From Phytohabitans houttuyneae (GTDB lineage: Bacteria > Actinomycetota > Actinomycetes > Mycobacteriales > Micromonosporaceae), in NCBI RefSeq assembly GCF_011764425.1, contig NZ_BLPF01000003.1:1426001-1490000 (forward strand): a stretch of DNA of 64,000 bases. Direction: 5' to 3'. Below, in pieces: positions 35,979-44,621 of the stretch. The notes beneath the pieces are model-generated. The model did no database searches, was not told where the DNA came from, and worked only from the letters and a program-made list of their open reading frames with translations. The translations under genes and the position numbers were made by a program. Position 1 is the stretch's first letter. Each line of letters opens with the position of its first letter.

Positions 35979-37025
35979 CTATCTCGTGCGCGGGCGGGCG
36001 GTGCTCTGCCGCACGATGAGGTCGGTGGTGAGCTCGACCCGGCGCTCCCGCGGCGCCTGGCCGGACGCGATCGCGACGAGCATGGCGGCGGCGGTCGTGC
36101 CCATCCGCTTGAGCGGCTGCCGCACGGTGGTCATCGGCGGGCCGGCCCACCGGGTGAACGGCAGGTCGTCGAAGCCGACGACGCTGAGGTCGTCGGGGAT
36201 GCGCAGCCCGGCCTCGCGGGCCGCCTCGTAGACGCCGTGCGCCTGCAGGTCGTTGGTGGCGAAGAGCGCGGTGGGCGGCTCCGGCAGCCGCAGCAGCGCG
36301 GCGGTCTCGCGGGCCGCGCCCTCGACGTAGAGCGGGCCGACCCGCACAAGGTCGGGGTCGACCGGCACGCCGGCCTGGTCCATCGCGGCGCGGAAGCCGT
36401 CGAGCCGGGCCCGGCAGAAGGGCCACTTCAGGTTGCCGCAGAGCATGCCGATCCGCCGGTGGCCGAGCTCCAGCAGGTGGCGGGTGGCGACCAGCGCGCC
36501 GCTGTAGTTGGCCGCGCCGACCGAGGGCGTGTCGTGCAGCGGCTCGCCGGTGGGGTCGAGCGTGACCAGCGGGATCGAGCCGGTGGCCAGCTGCGCCTGC
36601 TGGTGCGTGGTCAGGTCGGAGAGCACGGCGATCACGCCCATCGGCCGGCGGGACAGCACCTGCTCGGTCCAGCCGGCGCCGGGGGTGAGCCGCCCCTGCA
36701 TGGTGGTGAGCACGACGCCGAGCTTCTGGTCGCGGGCGACCTCCTCGACCCCCTGGATGATCTCCAGCGCCCACAGGCTGTCGAGCGCGTGGAAGACCAG
36801 CTCGATCAGCGGCGCCTGGGCCGCCGCGTCACCGCGCTGGTAGCCGTGCTCGTGCAGCACCGCCTCGACCCGCCGCCGGGTGCTCAGCGCGACGCCCGCC
36901 TGCCCGTTGATGACGCGGGACACGGTGGGCGCGGAGACGCCGGCCAGCCGCGCGATCGTGGCCACGGTGACCTTGCCGCGGCGACGGCCGTCGCCGACGG
37001 AGGCGGTGGCGCCCGTCGCGGTCAC
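35979..37025 (-). CDS. LacI-family transcriptional repressor
   Basis: 348 residues from GTG 37025. The HTH reads VATIARLAGVSAPTVSRVIN (about 20-40), then the hinge and a periplasmic-binding-like sugar domain (LIELVFHALDSLWALEIIQG, RPMGVIAVLSDL, HRRIGMLCGNLKWPF, PTALFATNDLQAHGVYEAA, LSVVGFDDLPFTRWAGPP). TACAAT (minus strand, 37038-37033) lies 7 bases before the start, giving a likely leaderless message. It faces the CE1-CBM2 esterase, so xylan-derived sugars are plausible ligands; it could also act on the operator at 16532. Confidence 0.92.
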   Translation of the reverse strand: MTATGATASVGDGRRRGKVTVATIARLAGVSAPTVSRVINGQAGVALSTRRRVEAVLHEHGYQRGDAAAQAPLIELVFHALDSLWALEIIQGVEEVARDQKLGVVLTTMQGRLTPGAGWTEQVLSRRPMGVIAVLSDLTTHQQAQLATGSIPLVTLDPTGEPLHDTPSVGAANYSGALVATRHLLELGHRRIGMLCGNLKWPFCRARLDGFRAAMDQAGVPVDPDLVRVGPLYVEGAARETAALLRLPEPPTALFATNDLQAHGVYEAAREAGLRIPDDLSVVGFDDLPFTRWAGPPMTTVRQPLKRMGTTAAAMLVAIASGQAPRERRVELTTDLIVRQSTARPRTR

Positions 37026-37261
37026 GACCGGAATTGTACGGTGCAAGCCGCCCCCGTGTTGCGACACCTCTTCCGGAACTCCCGGATGTGTCCGCGTGGT
37101 CGTTGCTCTCCCCCGGCCGATCGCCCGGCCCGCGCGCCCCGGCATTTTGTCCATTCTGACCTCAGCATATAGATGGACGTTTGCACGCTGATCTGTTCCG
37201 GTACATACTACGGAATGTTTCAGCGCCCTGGGCATCGAACGGTTCGGGAGGACCACCCCGC

Positions 37262-38605
37262 ATGAGACTTCGACGCATCGCCATCGCCGCCGCGGGCCTC
37301 GCCACCGCGCTCGTGGCGGCCACCCTCACACTCGCCCAACCCGCGTCCGCGGCCTCGCTCGTCGAGGTGACCGGCTTCGGCACCAACCCGAGCAACCTGC
37401 GGATGCACCTCTACGTGCCGGACCGGGTCCAGGCCCGCCCGGGCATCCTCGTCGCCGTCCACTACTGCACCGGCAGCGGCCCGGCGTTCTACTCGGGCAC
37501 CCAGTTCGCGCAGCAGGCCGACCAGTACGGCTTCATCGTCATCTACCCGTCCGCCACCCGCAGCGGCAACTGCTTCGACGTGTACTCGCCGCAGGCCCTG
37601 CGCCGCGACGGCGGCAGCGACCCGGTCTCGATCCGGTCGATGGTCAGCTACGTCCAGCAGCGGTACAACGCCGACCCCAACCGCATCTTCGCCACCGGCA
37701 CCTCCTCCGGCGCGATGATGACGAACGTGCTGCTCGGCCTCTACCCGGACGTGTTCAAGGCGGGCGCCGCGTTCGCCGGCGTGCCGTTCGGCTGCTTCGC
37801 CACCACCGACGGCTCCACCTGGAACAGCCAGTGCGCCAACGGCCAGATCGTCCGCACCGCGCAGCAGTGGGGCGACCTGGTGCGCAACGCGTACCCCGGC
37901 TACACCGGCGCGCGGCCGAGGATGCAGCTCTGGCACGGTACGAACGACGAGACGCTGCGCTACCCCAACTTCACCGAAGAGATCAAGCAGTGGACCAACC
38001 TGCACGGGTTGAGCCAGACGCCGACGTTCACCGACACGCCCGCGTCGGGGCAGACCCGCACGCGGTACGGCAGCAGCGGCGCGCAGGCGCCGGTCGAGGC
38101 GATCAGCATGCAGGGCGTGTCGCACAACCTGCCGGTGAACGCGGCCGAGGCGATCCGCTTCTTCGGGCTCAACACCTCCACGCCGCCCACCTCGAACCCG
38201 CCGACGTCCGCCCCGCCGACCTCGGCCCCGCCCACGTCGAGCCCGCCCACCTCGAACCCGCCCACGACCGGCCCGCCGCCCACCGGTGGTGCCTGCCGCG
38301 TCGGCTACACGGTCAACGCGTGGAACTCCGGGCTGACCGCGTCGATCACGATCACGAACACCGGCGGCAGCGCGGTCAACGGCTGGACGCTGGCCTTCAC
38401 ACTCCCCAGTGGACAGACGATCACGTCCGGCTGGAACGCCTCGTACTCACCGAACAGTGGGGCGGTGACCGCCCGCAACGCCTCGTACAACGGCACGCTG
38501 GCGCCGAACGCGTCGACCGGTATCGGCTTCCAGGCCACCCACACGGGTAACACCGGACGGCCCGGCTCCTTCACCCTCAACGGCGCCGCCTGCACCGTCG
38601 CCTGA
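37262..38605 (+). CDS. secreted CE1-type feruloyl/acetylxylan esterase with CBM2
   Basis: 447 residues from ATG 37262 with GGGAGG 12 bases upstream. Signal peptide to ASAASLVEV. The PHB-depolymerase-like esterase (about 30-310) has PGILVAVHYCTGSGPAFYSG (oxyanion side), the nucleophile elbow FATGTSSGAMMTN and the final His in ISMQGVSHNLPVNA. A PPTS linker of seven units (about 305-342) joins a C-terminal CBM2 (GACRVGYTVNAWNSGLTAS, GWTLAFTLPSGQTITSGWN). It would deacylate xylan while bound to cellulose or xylan. Divergent from the LacI gene. Confidence 0.93.
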   Translation: MRLRRIAIAAAGLATALVAATLTLAQPASAASLVEVTGFGTNPSNLRMHLYVPDRVQARPGILVAVHYCTGSGPAFYSGTQFAQQADQYGFIVIYPSATRSGNCFDVYSPQALRRDGGSDPVSIRSMVSYVQQRYNADPNRIFATGTSSGAMMTNVLLGLYPDVFKAGAAFAGVPFGCFATTDGSTWNSQCANGQIVRTAQQWGDLVRNAYPGYTGARPRMQLWHGTNDETLRYPNFTEEIKQWTNLHGLSQTPTFTDTPASGQTRTRYGSSGAQAPVEAISMQGVSHNLPVNAAEAIRFFGLNTSTPPTSNPPTSAPPTSAPPTSSPPTSNPPTTGPPPTGGACRVGYTVNAWNSGLTASITITNTGGSAVNGWTLAFTLPSGQTITSGWNASYSPNSGAVTARNASYNGTLAPNASTGIGFQATHTGNTGRPGSFTLNGAACTVA

Positions 38606-38851
38606 CGGGGCCGCGCTCTTCGGAGCGGACGGGTCCAGCCGCACCGCCTCGCGTGCACCGCCGCCGGCCGCCGCGCCGGTGGCGGTGTACGGCGCGTAGA
38701 TGAACCGGGCCAGCATCGCCCGCAGCAGGTTGAGGTCGTCGTAGGTCAGTTCGGGGTAGCCGTGCTTGACCAGCACCCCGCGCACGTCGGTCACGAGGTC
38801 GAGCGTGAGCCGGTGGTTCCCCGTGTGCCCGGGTACCGGGTAGTTGTTCAT
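38447..38851 (-). CDS. hypothetical protein overlapping the esterase 3' end
   Basis: 134 residues from ATG 38851 (MNNYPVPGHTGNHRLTLDLV). Residues 1-60 look like real protein: LTLDLVTDVRGVLVKHGYPE, YDDLNLLRAMLARFIYAPY, resembling small actinobacterial proteins of unknown function. The last 55 or so residues are Gly/Arg-rich and read antisense to the CBM2 of the esterase (158 bases overlap), so the true end may have been lost. No function suggested. Confidence 0.5.
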   Translation of the reverse strand: MNNYPVPGHTGNHRLTLDLVTDVRGVLVKHGYPELTYDDLNLLRAMLARFIYAPYTATGAAAGGGAREAVRLDPSAPKSAAPSGDGAGGAVEGEGAGPSGVTRVGGLEADTGRRVRRQRAVVRGVAGGHRPTVR

Positions 38852-38926
38852 GAATCAACGGTCGGCGCGCGACCCTGACTCGCGTCGCACCAAGTGTCCG
38901 CATCCCGGCCGGGTCTCGCCCGGATG

Positions 38927-40143
38927 CTACGCGGCCGGGTTCGCGACGGTGCCGATGAAAGCCGGCGTGCGGCTGGGCGTGTGCACGATCGCGAAGGCAA
39001 AGGGGCGGTCCGCGCGGAACGCCACCTCGGGCATCGGACCCGCGGAGACGGTGAACGCCATGCCGCTCGCCGCGGCGGCCTCGGTGCCCTCCTCGTCCAC
39101 CGTGATGTTCGCCCGGTGGACGGCCTGGTCCAGGGTGAGGTCGGGGTTGATGCCGGAGAAGTCGGTGAGGGCGGTGGCGCCGAGGTCGTTCAGCGCGGCG
39201 AGCAGGTCGATGTCGGTGCCGAACTCCCACTTCGGCAGCGACACGTCCACGACCGTGGGCCGCAGCCCGGCGCCGACCGCGGCGAGGACGTCCGGTGCGA
39301 GAAGGTCGGCCGGCGCGCCGGACGGGTCGGGCAGCAGCACCCACATCGCGTAGTCGCCCTCGCTGTACGGCAGCTCGACAGCCCGCCAACCGGGTCCCTC
39401 GGCATAGGACGCCGCGACCGGCTCCCGCATCATCGGCGCCCGCACGGTGCTGCCGTCCGCCACGGTGAACGTGGCGTCCGGCTCGGTGCCCCGAAACGGC
39501 GTGCGCCACTCCCCTTGAAGTAGATGGCGTTGGCCAGTACCGCCCGGGTGTCGGGGCTGAGCCGGTCGAAGAGCTTGCGGATGCGGCCGTTGGTCTGCGC
39601 GCGCACCCACGCGTCGATCGCGTCGGTGGCGCCCGGCGAGCCGAAGTCGACGGTGCGCACGCCCGTGCCGTACTGCGCGGCGAGGGTGCGCAGGAACGGC
39701 TCGCCGATCGGCAGGCCGGGCTGCGCCCACAGCGCGTTGGCGGCGCGCAGCGGACCGCCGGGCCGCGCGAGCTGCCGGTCGAGCGCGTTGAACGCCTCGG
39801 GCGTGCCGGCCGCCGGGAAGCCGAACAGCCGGTCGATCTGCGCGGCCGTGTCACCGCCGGCGCCGGCGCGGGCCATGGCGAACAGGTACGCCACGCTGAG
39901 CGGCGACATGACCCAGTTGGTGCCGGACGCGTCGTCGCGGCCGGCCATCCGGTGCCCGAACGCGGTCAGCCCGTCGACGACCGCGGGCACCGGCGCTCCC
40001 GGCGCGGCGGCGGCGCGCGCGACGCCCGCGGTGACGAAGCCCTGCGGTGCCGCGACGGCCGGGCCGGCGGCGGTCGCGCAGGTGGCCACCAGCACCGCCA
40101 CGAGTCCGAGCTGGAGCGTCCTGGTCACCGTCCGCGAGCGCAT
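38927..40143 (-). pseudogene. secreted serpin (serine protease inhibitor), one frameshift
   Basis: Two minus-strand frames make one serpin of about 405 residues. From ATG 40143 a signal peptide (LGLVAVLVATCATAAGPAVA) leads to SPLSVAYLFAMARAGAGGD, and LANAIYFKG, where the frame breaks; the next frame continues EWRTPFRG to the C-terminal FAFAIVHTPSRTPAFIGTVA. The hinge region VDEEGTEAAAASGMAF is intact, so the inhibitory type is expected, with the scissile bond shortly after it. The break is at CCCC (plus strand, 39511-39514); one more C restores YFKGEWRTPF. Bacterial serpins of this kind inhibit exogenous or own secreted proteases. Confidence 0.85.
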
Positions 40144-40181
40144 GGGGTTTGGATGGGCGGCGGCGGCTCGCGGTTCCGCGG

Positions 40182-41642
40182 TCAGGTGGCGATACCGGCG
40201 TACTTGATGTTCAGGTACTCCTCGATGCCCTCCGGCCCGCCTTCGCGGCCCATGCCGGACCACTTGACGCCGCCGAACGGCGCGGCCGGGTTGGAGACCA
40301 GGCCCTTGTTGAGGCCGACCATGCCGCTCTCCAGGCCCTCGACGACGCGCAGGCTGCGCCCCAGGTCGCGGGTGAACGCGTACGCGACGAGCCCGTACTC
40401 GGTGTCGTTGGCGAGCCGCAGCGCCTCGTCGTCGGTGCGGAACTGGTACACCGGCGCCACCGGCCCGAAGATCTCCTCGCGGTGCATGGACGCCTCGGTC
40501 GGCACGCCGGTGAGGACGGTCGGGGTGAAGAAGTAGCCGTCCCGCTCGGGCGCGCCGCCGCCGGTGAGGACCTGGGCGCCGCGGTGTACCGCGTCGCCGA
40601 CCAGCTCGACCACTTTGCCGCGCTGCTTCTCGTCGATCAGCGGGCCGACCTTGACGCCCGGCTCGGTGCCGCGGCCGACCGGCATGCCGGCGAGCGCCGC
40701 CGCCAGCCGCTCGGCGAACTCCTGCGCGACCGACTCGTGCGCGTAGAAACGGTTGGCCGCCACGCAGGACTCGCCCATGTTGCGCATCTTGGCGATGACC
40801 GCCTGCTCGACGGCGAGCTCGAGGTCGGCATCCTCGAAGACCAGGAACGGCGCGTTGCCGCCCAGCTCCATCGACAGCCGCAGCAGGTTGCCGGCGGACT
40901 GCTCGACGAGCGTCTTGCCCACCTCGGTCGAGCCGGTGAAGGAGAGCTTGCGCAGCCGCCGGTCGCCGAGGATCGGCTTGATCACGCGGCTGGCGGAGGA
41001 CGCGGTGATGACGTTGACCACGCCGGCCGGCAGGCCCGCCTCGACCAGCAGCTTGACCATCAGGTTGTTGGACAGCGGGGTGAGCTGGGCGGGCTTGACC
41101 ACCATCGTGCAGCCGGCCGCGAGGGCGGGGCCGATCTTGCGGGCGCCCATCGCGAGCGGAAAGTTCCACGGCGTGATCAGCAGGCAGGGCCCGACCGGCT
41201 GCTTCATGGTGAGCAGGCGGCCGGCGCCGTTCGGCTCGTCGGACCAGCGGCCGCTGATCCGCACCGCCTCCTCGGCGAACCACCGGAAGAACTCGGCCGC
41301 GTACTTCACCTCGGCCGTGGCTTCGGCGATCGGCTTGCCCATCTCCAGGGTCACCATGAGCGCGAGCTCGTCGACCCGCTCGTTCATCAGCTCGAAGCAG
41401 CGGCGCAGGATCTCGCCGCGCTGCCGGGCCGGCGTGGCGGCCCACGAGGACTGCGCGGCCGCGGCGGCGTCCAGCGCGGCCACCGCGTCGTCCGCCGTGG
41501 CGTCGGCCACCCGGGTGAGGGGCCGGGTGGTCGCGGGGTCGACCACGTCGACCCACTCGCCGCCCGCGGCCGGTCGCCATTCTCCCCCGATGAAAAGCCC
41601 ATCTGGTACGGAGGCGACAAGCTCTTTCTCGTCGACGCTCAT
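40182..41642 (-). CDS. gabD: NAD(P)-dependent succinate-semialdehyde-type dehydrogenase
   Basis: 486 residues of the aldehyde dehydrogenase family: ITPWNFPLAMGARKIGPALA, the Rossmann loop SFTGSTEVGKTL, general base Glu in LRLSMELGGNAPFLVFEDAD and nucleophile Cys in MRNMGESCVAANRFYAHE, with EEIFGPVAPVYQF. The GESCVAANR form and overall length match GabD-type enzymes that oxidise succinate semialdehyde to succinate. It lies 67 bases after the TPP-enzyme beta gene in the same direction and probably receives the aldehyde made there. The symbol rests on subfamily resemblance. Confidence 0.88.
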   Translation of the reverse strand: MSVDEKELVASVPDGLFIGGEWRPAAGGEWVDVVDPATTRPLTRVADATADDAVAALDAAAAAQSSWAATPARQRGEILRRCFELMNERVDELALMVTLEMGKPIAEATAEVKYAAEFFRWFAEEAVRISGRWSDEPNGAGRLLTMKQPVGPCLLITPWNFPLAMGARKIGPALAAGCTMVVKPAQLTPLSNNLMVKLLVEAGLPAGVVNVITASSASRVIKPILGDRRLRKLSFTGSTEVGKTLVEQSAGNLLRLSMELGGNAPFLVFEDADLELAVEQAVIAKMRNMGESCVAANRFYAHESVAQEFAERLAAALAGMPVGRGTEPGVKVGPLIDEKQRGKVVELVGDAVHRGAQVLTGGGAPERDGYFFTPTVLTGVPTEASMHREEIFGPVAPVYQFRTDDEALRLANDTEYGLVAYAFTRDLGRSLRVVEGLESGMVGLNKGLVSNPAAPFGGVKWSGMGREGGPEGIEEYLNIKYAGIAT

Positions 41643-41709
41643 CGCACACCTCCCTCCACTGTGGACGATGTCCGCGGCACCGGCCGCTTGTTAAGAGATA
41701 CTGAACACC

Positions 41710-42339
41710 TTACGTCACCACCGGCCCCTCGGGCGGCTCGGCCGTCGTGATCTTGTCCACCGCCGGGGAGCGCAGCCAGCGGCGGAAGTCCTCGGCCAGG
41801 ATCGCCGGGTCCTCGAGCAGGTAGTCGGTGCGGAACTGTGCGGTGCCCACGTACACCCGCACCAGCAGCGGCCCCGGCGCCTGCCGTGCCCAGTCGAGCG
41901 CCGCGCCGAGCTCCTCCTCGGTGCGCACCTCGCGGCCGCCGGCCCAGCCGCAGGCCAGCGCCATCGCGACGAGGTCGGCGGAGGCGGAGGCGGTGGGCTG
42001 CCCACCCGTGGCCAGGTACACCCCGTTGTCCAGCAGCACGACGACGAGGTTGTCGGGCTTGAGGTGGCCCGCCGTGCCGAGCACGCTCAGGCCCATCAGC
42101 AGCGACCCGTCGCCCTCGACCGCGACCACCTTGCCGTCCCGCCGGTCGCGCAGGCCCAGGGCAAGGCCGAGCGCCACGCCGACGGTCTGGCCCATGGCGT
42201 CGAGGTTGACCAGGTGGTGGGGGCGGCGGCCGGCGACGGCGACCATCTCGCGGGCGGTGCCGCCGAGCGTGAGGACCACCGGTTCGGCGGGGAACGCCGC
42301 GTCGATCCGCCGCAGCACGTCCGCGCGGTTCAGCGCCAT
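41710..42339 (-). CDS. TPP-dependent 2-oxoacid decarboxylase, beta (TPP-binding) subunit
   Basis: 209 residues from ATG 42339. The TPP/Mg motif is VEGDGSLLMGLSVLGTAG ending in VVVLLDNGVY (GDG then about 25 residues to N). It resembles the beta half of sulfopyruvate/phosphonopyruvate decarboxylases (ComE-like). It starts 2 bases after the alpha-subunit stop. No pepM, comA-C or other phosphonate or coenzyme M gene is nearby, so the substrate is more likely another 2-oxo acid. Confidence 0.85.
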   Translation of the reverse strand: MALNRADVLRRIDAAFPAEPVVLTLGGTAREMVAVAGRRPHHLVNLDAMGQTVGVALGLALGLRDRRDGKVVAVEGDGSLLMGLSVLGTAGHLKPDNLVVVLLDNGVYLATGGQPTASASADLVAMALACGWAGGREVRTEEELGAALDWARQAPGPLLVRVYVGTAQFRTDYLLEDPAILAEDFRRWLRSPAVDKITTAEPPEGPVVT

Positions 42340-42341
42340 CG

Positions 42342-42890
42342 TCAGCCGCCCATCAGGTTGACGAGGGTGAACACCGGCCGGTGCGTGGTGCGCGAGTACG
42401 TCCAGGCGCGCTTGATCTCCGGCGCCCAGGACTCCACCGGGGTGCGCGCGTCGAGCTGGAACCACCGCACGCCGGCCGCGTCGAGGATCGCCTCGACCCG
42501 CTCGCTGACCGTATGGATCATCGAGTTGTACTCGCCCAGCCCGCCGCGCCGCGCGACCACGCCGTACAGCGGCACGTGGTACGGCTGGGGGAACGTGAGC
42601 AGCACGGTCAGCAGGTTGCCCACGCCGTTGTCCTGGAAAACCATGACCGGCCGGCGCCCGGCCAGCTCCAGGCCGGAGGTGACCGCGACACCTTCCTCCT
42701 CGCGCGGCATCGCGAAGACCGTGCGCCCCGGGCGCGCACCCGGCCCGGTGATGAAGTGGTCGAGGACCACGCCGAGCGTGCTGCTGGCCAGGTGCAGCAC
42801 GAAGTCGGGGTCGATGCTCTCGATCCCCTCGATCACCGCCTGGCTGCGCGCCGCGTGGATGGCGGCCAGCCGCGCCGCGCCGTCACCCAC
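42342..42890 (-). CDS. TPP-dependent 2-oxoacid decarboxylase, alpha (PYR) subunit
   Basis: 182 residues: pyrimidine-binding half with the catalytic Glu in FAMPREEEGVAVTSGLELAG and PVMVFQDNGVGNLLTVLLTF, like ComD and phosphonopyruvate decarboxylase N-terminal halves. It pairs with the beta subunit to decarboxylate a 2-oxo acid to an aldehyde. Its start overlaps the end of the RraA-like gene by 8 bases, so the genes are coupled. Confidence 0.85.
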   Translation of the reverse strand: MGDGAARLAAIHAARSQAVIEGIESIDPDFVLHLASSTLGVVLDHFITGPGARPGRTVFAMPREEEGVAVTSGLELAGRRPVMVFQDNGVGNLLTVLLTFPQPYHVPLYGVVARRGGLGEYNSMIHTVSERVEAILDAAGVRWFQLDARTPVESWAPEIKRAWTYSRTTHRPVFTLVNLMGG

Positions 42891-43518
42891 GCCCGCTCAC
42901 GTCCTCGATGCCGAGCACCTCGAAGGTCGTCGCGCCCTCCCGCAGCCGCGCGAAGCCGGCCTCCTCCCGCTCCCGCCGGGCCTCGGCGGCGTCGAGCACC
43001 GCGGCCACCCGGGCGGCCGGCACGACCACCACGCCGTCGTCGTCGGCGAGCACGTAGTCGCCGGGCGCGACCAGCACGCCGCCGGCGACGACCGGCTCGC
43101 CGACCGACCGGACGGTCCGTTTCACGGTGCCGCGCACGCTGACGCCGGCCGACCAGACCGGAAAGCCCATGCGGCGCAGTGCCGCGGTGTCCCGGCAGCC
43201 GCCGTCGATCACCAGGCCGGCCACGCCGCGGGCCCGCGCGGCGACCGCGAGGATCTCGCCCCAGTAGCCGGCCAGGTGGCCGCCGGCCGCGACGACCAGC
43301 ACGTCACCCGGGCCGGCGGCGAGCACGGCGCGGTGTACCGCCAGGTTGTCGCCGGGATGGCAGTCCGCGGTGACCGCCCGGCCGGCGAGGGTGACCCCGC
43401 TCTGGATCGGCCGGATCCCCGGGTCGAGGTCGCCGGACCGCCCGGCGGCCTCGTGGACGGTCGCCGCGTCGAGGTCGGCCAGGCGGGCGACCGGGTCACG
43501 TGGGGCGGGCGCCGCCAT
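42883..43518 (-). CDS. RraA-like aldolase/decarboxylase (HMG/CHA aldolase type)
   Basis: 211 residues from ATG 43518. DLDAATVHEAAGRSGDLDPG opens the fold; GDNLAVHRAVLAAGPGDVLV, the family core GLVIDGGCRDTAALRRMGFP (Arg and Asp for metal and pyruvate) and VLVAPGDYVLADDDGVVVVP are all present. Metal-dependent members cleave 4-carboxy-4-hydroxy-2-oxoadipate or related hydroxy-oxo acids to pyruvate and oxaloacetate, and decarboxylate oxaloacetate. The start overlaps the upstream gene by 23 bases. Exact substrate unknown. Confidence 0.86.
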   Translation of the reverse strand: MAAPAPRDPVARLADLDAATVHEAAGRSGDLDPGIRPIQSGVTLAGRAVTADCHPGDNLAVHRAVLAAGPGDVLVVAAGGHLAGYWGEILAVAARARGVAGLVIDGGCRDTAALRRMGFPVWSAGVSVRGTVKRTVRSVGEPVVAGGVLVAPGDYVLADDDGVVVVPAARVAAVLDAAEARREREEAGFARLREGATTFEVLGIEDVSGRG

Positions 43519-44176
43519 CCGCACCTCCAGGTTCGGTGAGCTGTACCGCCCAGGGTGCCACCGCGACGATCTCGCGGTGGTGGCGCGGGGCCTCACACTC
43601 GTCGACGACGGCGACCGCGAGGTCCGCGTACGACAGCGTCCCCGTCGACAGCACGCCCGTGCCCCCGGTGCGGTACCGCCCGGTGCGCGCGGCCTCAGCG
43701 TCCAGCAGCGTGGGCGGCGGCACCAGCAGCACCCAGTCCAGCGCCGGCCCGCCGGACCGCAGCACCTCGATCTGCGCCGCGTGCCCGAGCGAGAAGGGCC
43801 GGTACTCGGCGGGGTAGTCCGGCGCGTCGTGCACGGCCACGCCCGGCGCGGTCTCGAGCGTGCTGCCGATGCCGATCCCCACCAGGCGGGCGACGCCGGC
43901 GCGGGCCAGGCCGTCGGCGAGGGCGCGCGCCGCGGCCGGGAAGAAGTCGGCCGCCGGCACGTCCAGCCGCGCGGCCGCGTGCACCGCCGCGTCGTGTCCC
44001 GCGGCCAGGGCCGCCACGTCCTCCGCCGAGGTCACGTCGCCGGCGACCGCGTCCAGATCGGGGTACCGGCCGGGGTCGCGCACCACCGCGGTGACCTGAT
44101 GTCCCCGCGCGGCCGCCTCGGCGGCGACCCGCCGCCCGGCCCGACCGCCGGCACCGAAAACGATGACCTTGCCCAT
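43496..44176 (-). CDS. NAD(P)-binding NmrA/SDR-like oxidoreductase
   Basis: 226 residues. Rossmann motif VIVFGAGGRAGRRVAAEAAA with GHQVTAVVRDPGRY and DVTSAEDVAALAAGHDAAVH, typical of atypical SDRs of the NAD(P)H-binding (YwnB/NmrA) group; these may be flavin reductases or redox sensors. First gene of the aldolase-decarboxylase operon and divergent from the HxlR regulator 88 bases away, a frequent gene pair. Confidence 0.87.
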   Translation of the reverse strand: MGKVIVFGAGGRAGRRVAAEAAARGHQVTAVVRDPGRYPDLDAVAGDVTSAEDVAALAAGHDAAVHAAARLDVPAADFFPAAARALADGLARAGVARLVGIGIGSTLETAPGVAVHDAPDYPAEYRPFSLGHAAQIEVLRSGGPALDWVLLVPPPTLLDAEAARTGRYRTGGTGVLSTGTLSYADLAVAVVDECEAPRHHREIVAVAPWAVQLTEPGGADGGARPT

Positions 44177-44264
44177 GCTCGCGCTCCCTCCACGGTGACG
44201 TCGCCGCGGACGGTAGCCGGCAGGGCCTCGGTTACCGCAACGATAGTGGGCGTACGGTGGGCGG

Positions 44265-44621
44265 GTGAGCGAGCCACTGGACCCGGACATGTTCACCGGC
44301 TGCGACACCGCCCCGCTGATCCGGATCGGCGACAAGTGGACCGCGAAGATCATCGCCTGCCTGCGGGACGGGCCGCGCCGCTTCTCCGAGCTCCAGGTGC
44401 CGCTGCGCGGCGTCACGCCGAAGGTGCTCACCGAGTCCCTGCGCGCGATGCACCGCGACGGACTTGTCACCCGCACGGCGTACGAGGAGGTCCCGCCCCG
44501 CGTCGAGTACGCCCTGACGCAGCTCGGCCGCTCGCTGCTGGAGCCGATGGCCGCCTGCTGCGCGTGGAGCCGGCGCCACCTGCCCGCCGTGCAGGCGGCC
44601 CGCGAGGCTAGCGGGCTTTGA
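44265..44621 (+). CDS. HxlR-family winged-helix regulator
   Basis: 118 residues from GTG 44265. IRIGDKWTAKIIACLRDGPR, RRFSELQVPLRGVTPKVLTE, LRAMHRDGLVTRTAYEEVPP and YALTQLGRSLLEPM define HxlR. A single Cys near the N-terminus (MFTGCDTAPL), in the usual position for redox or aldehyde sensing in this family, is kept. TACGGT (44253-44258) lies 6 bases before the start: leaderless. It probably controls itself and the divergent oxidoreductase-aldolase operon, possibly in response to reactive aldehydes. Confidence 0.9.
   Translation: MSEPLDPDMFTGCDTAPLIRIGDKWTAKIIACLRDGPRRFSELQVPLRGVTPKVLTESLRAMHRDGLVTRTAYEEVPPRVEYALTQLGRSLLEPMAACCAWSRRHLPAVQAAREASGL

Noticed and set aside
37196-37215. TTCCG...CGGAA inverted repeat in the LacI/esterase gap as an operator
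   Set aside because: Only five bases per arm with a 10-base spacer; too weak to claim although its position is suggestive.
41710-42890. Assigning the TPP enzyme to phosphonate or coenzyme M biosynthesis
   Set aside because: No PEP mutase, phosphosulfolactate or related gene is nearby; subunit similarity alone does not fix the substrate.
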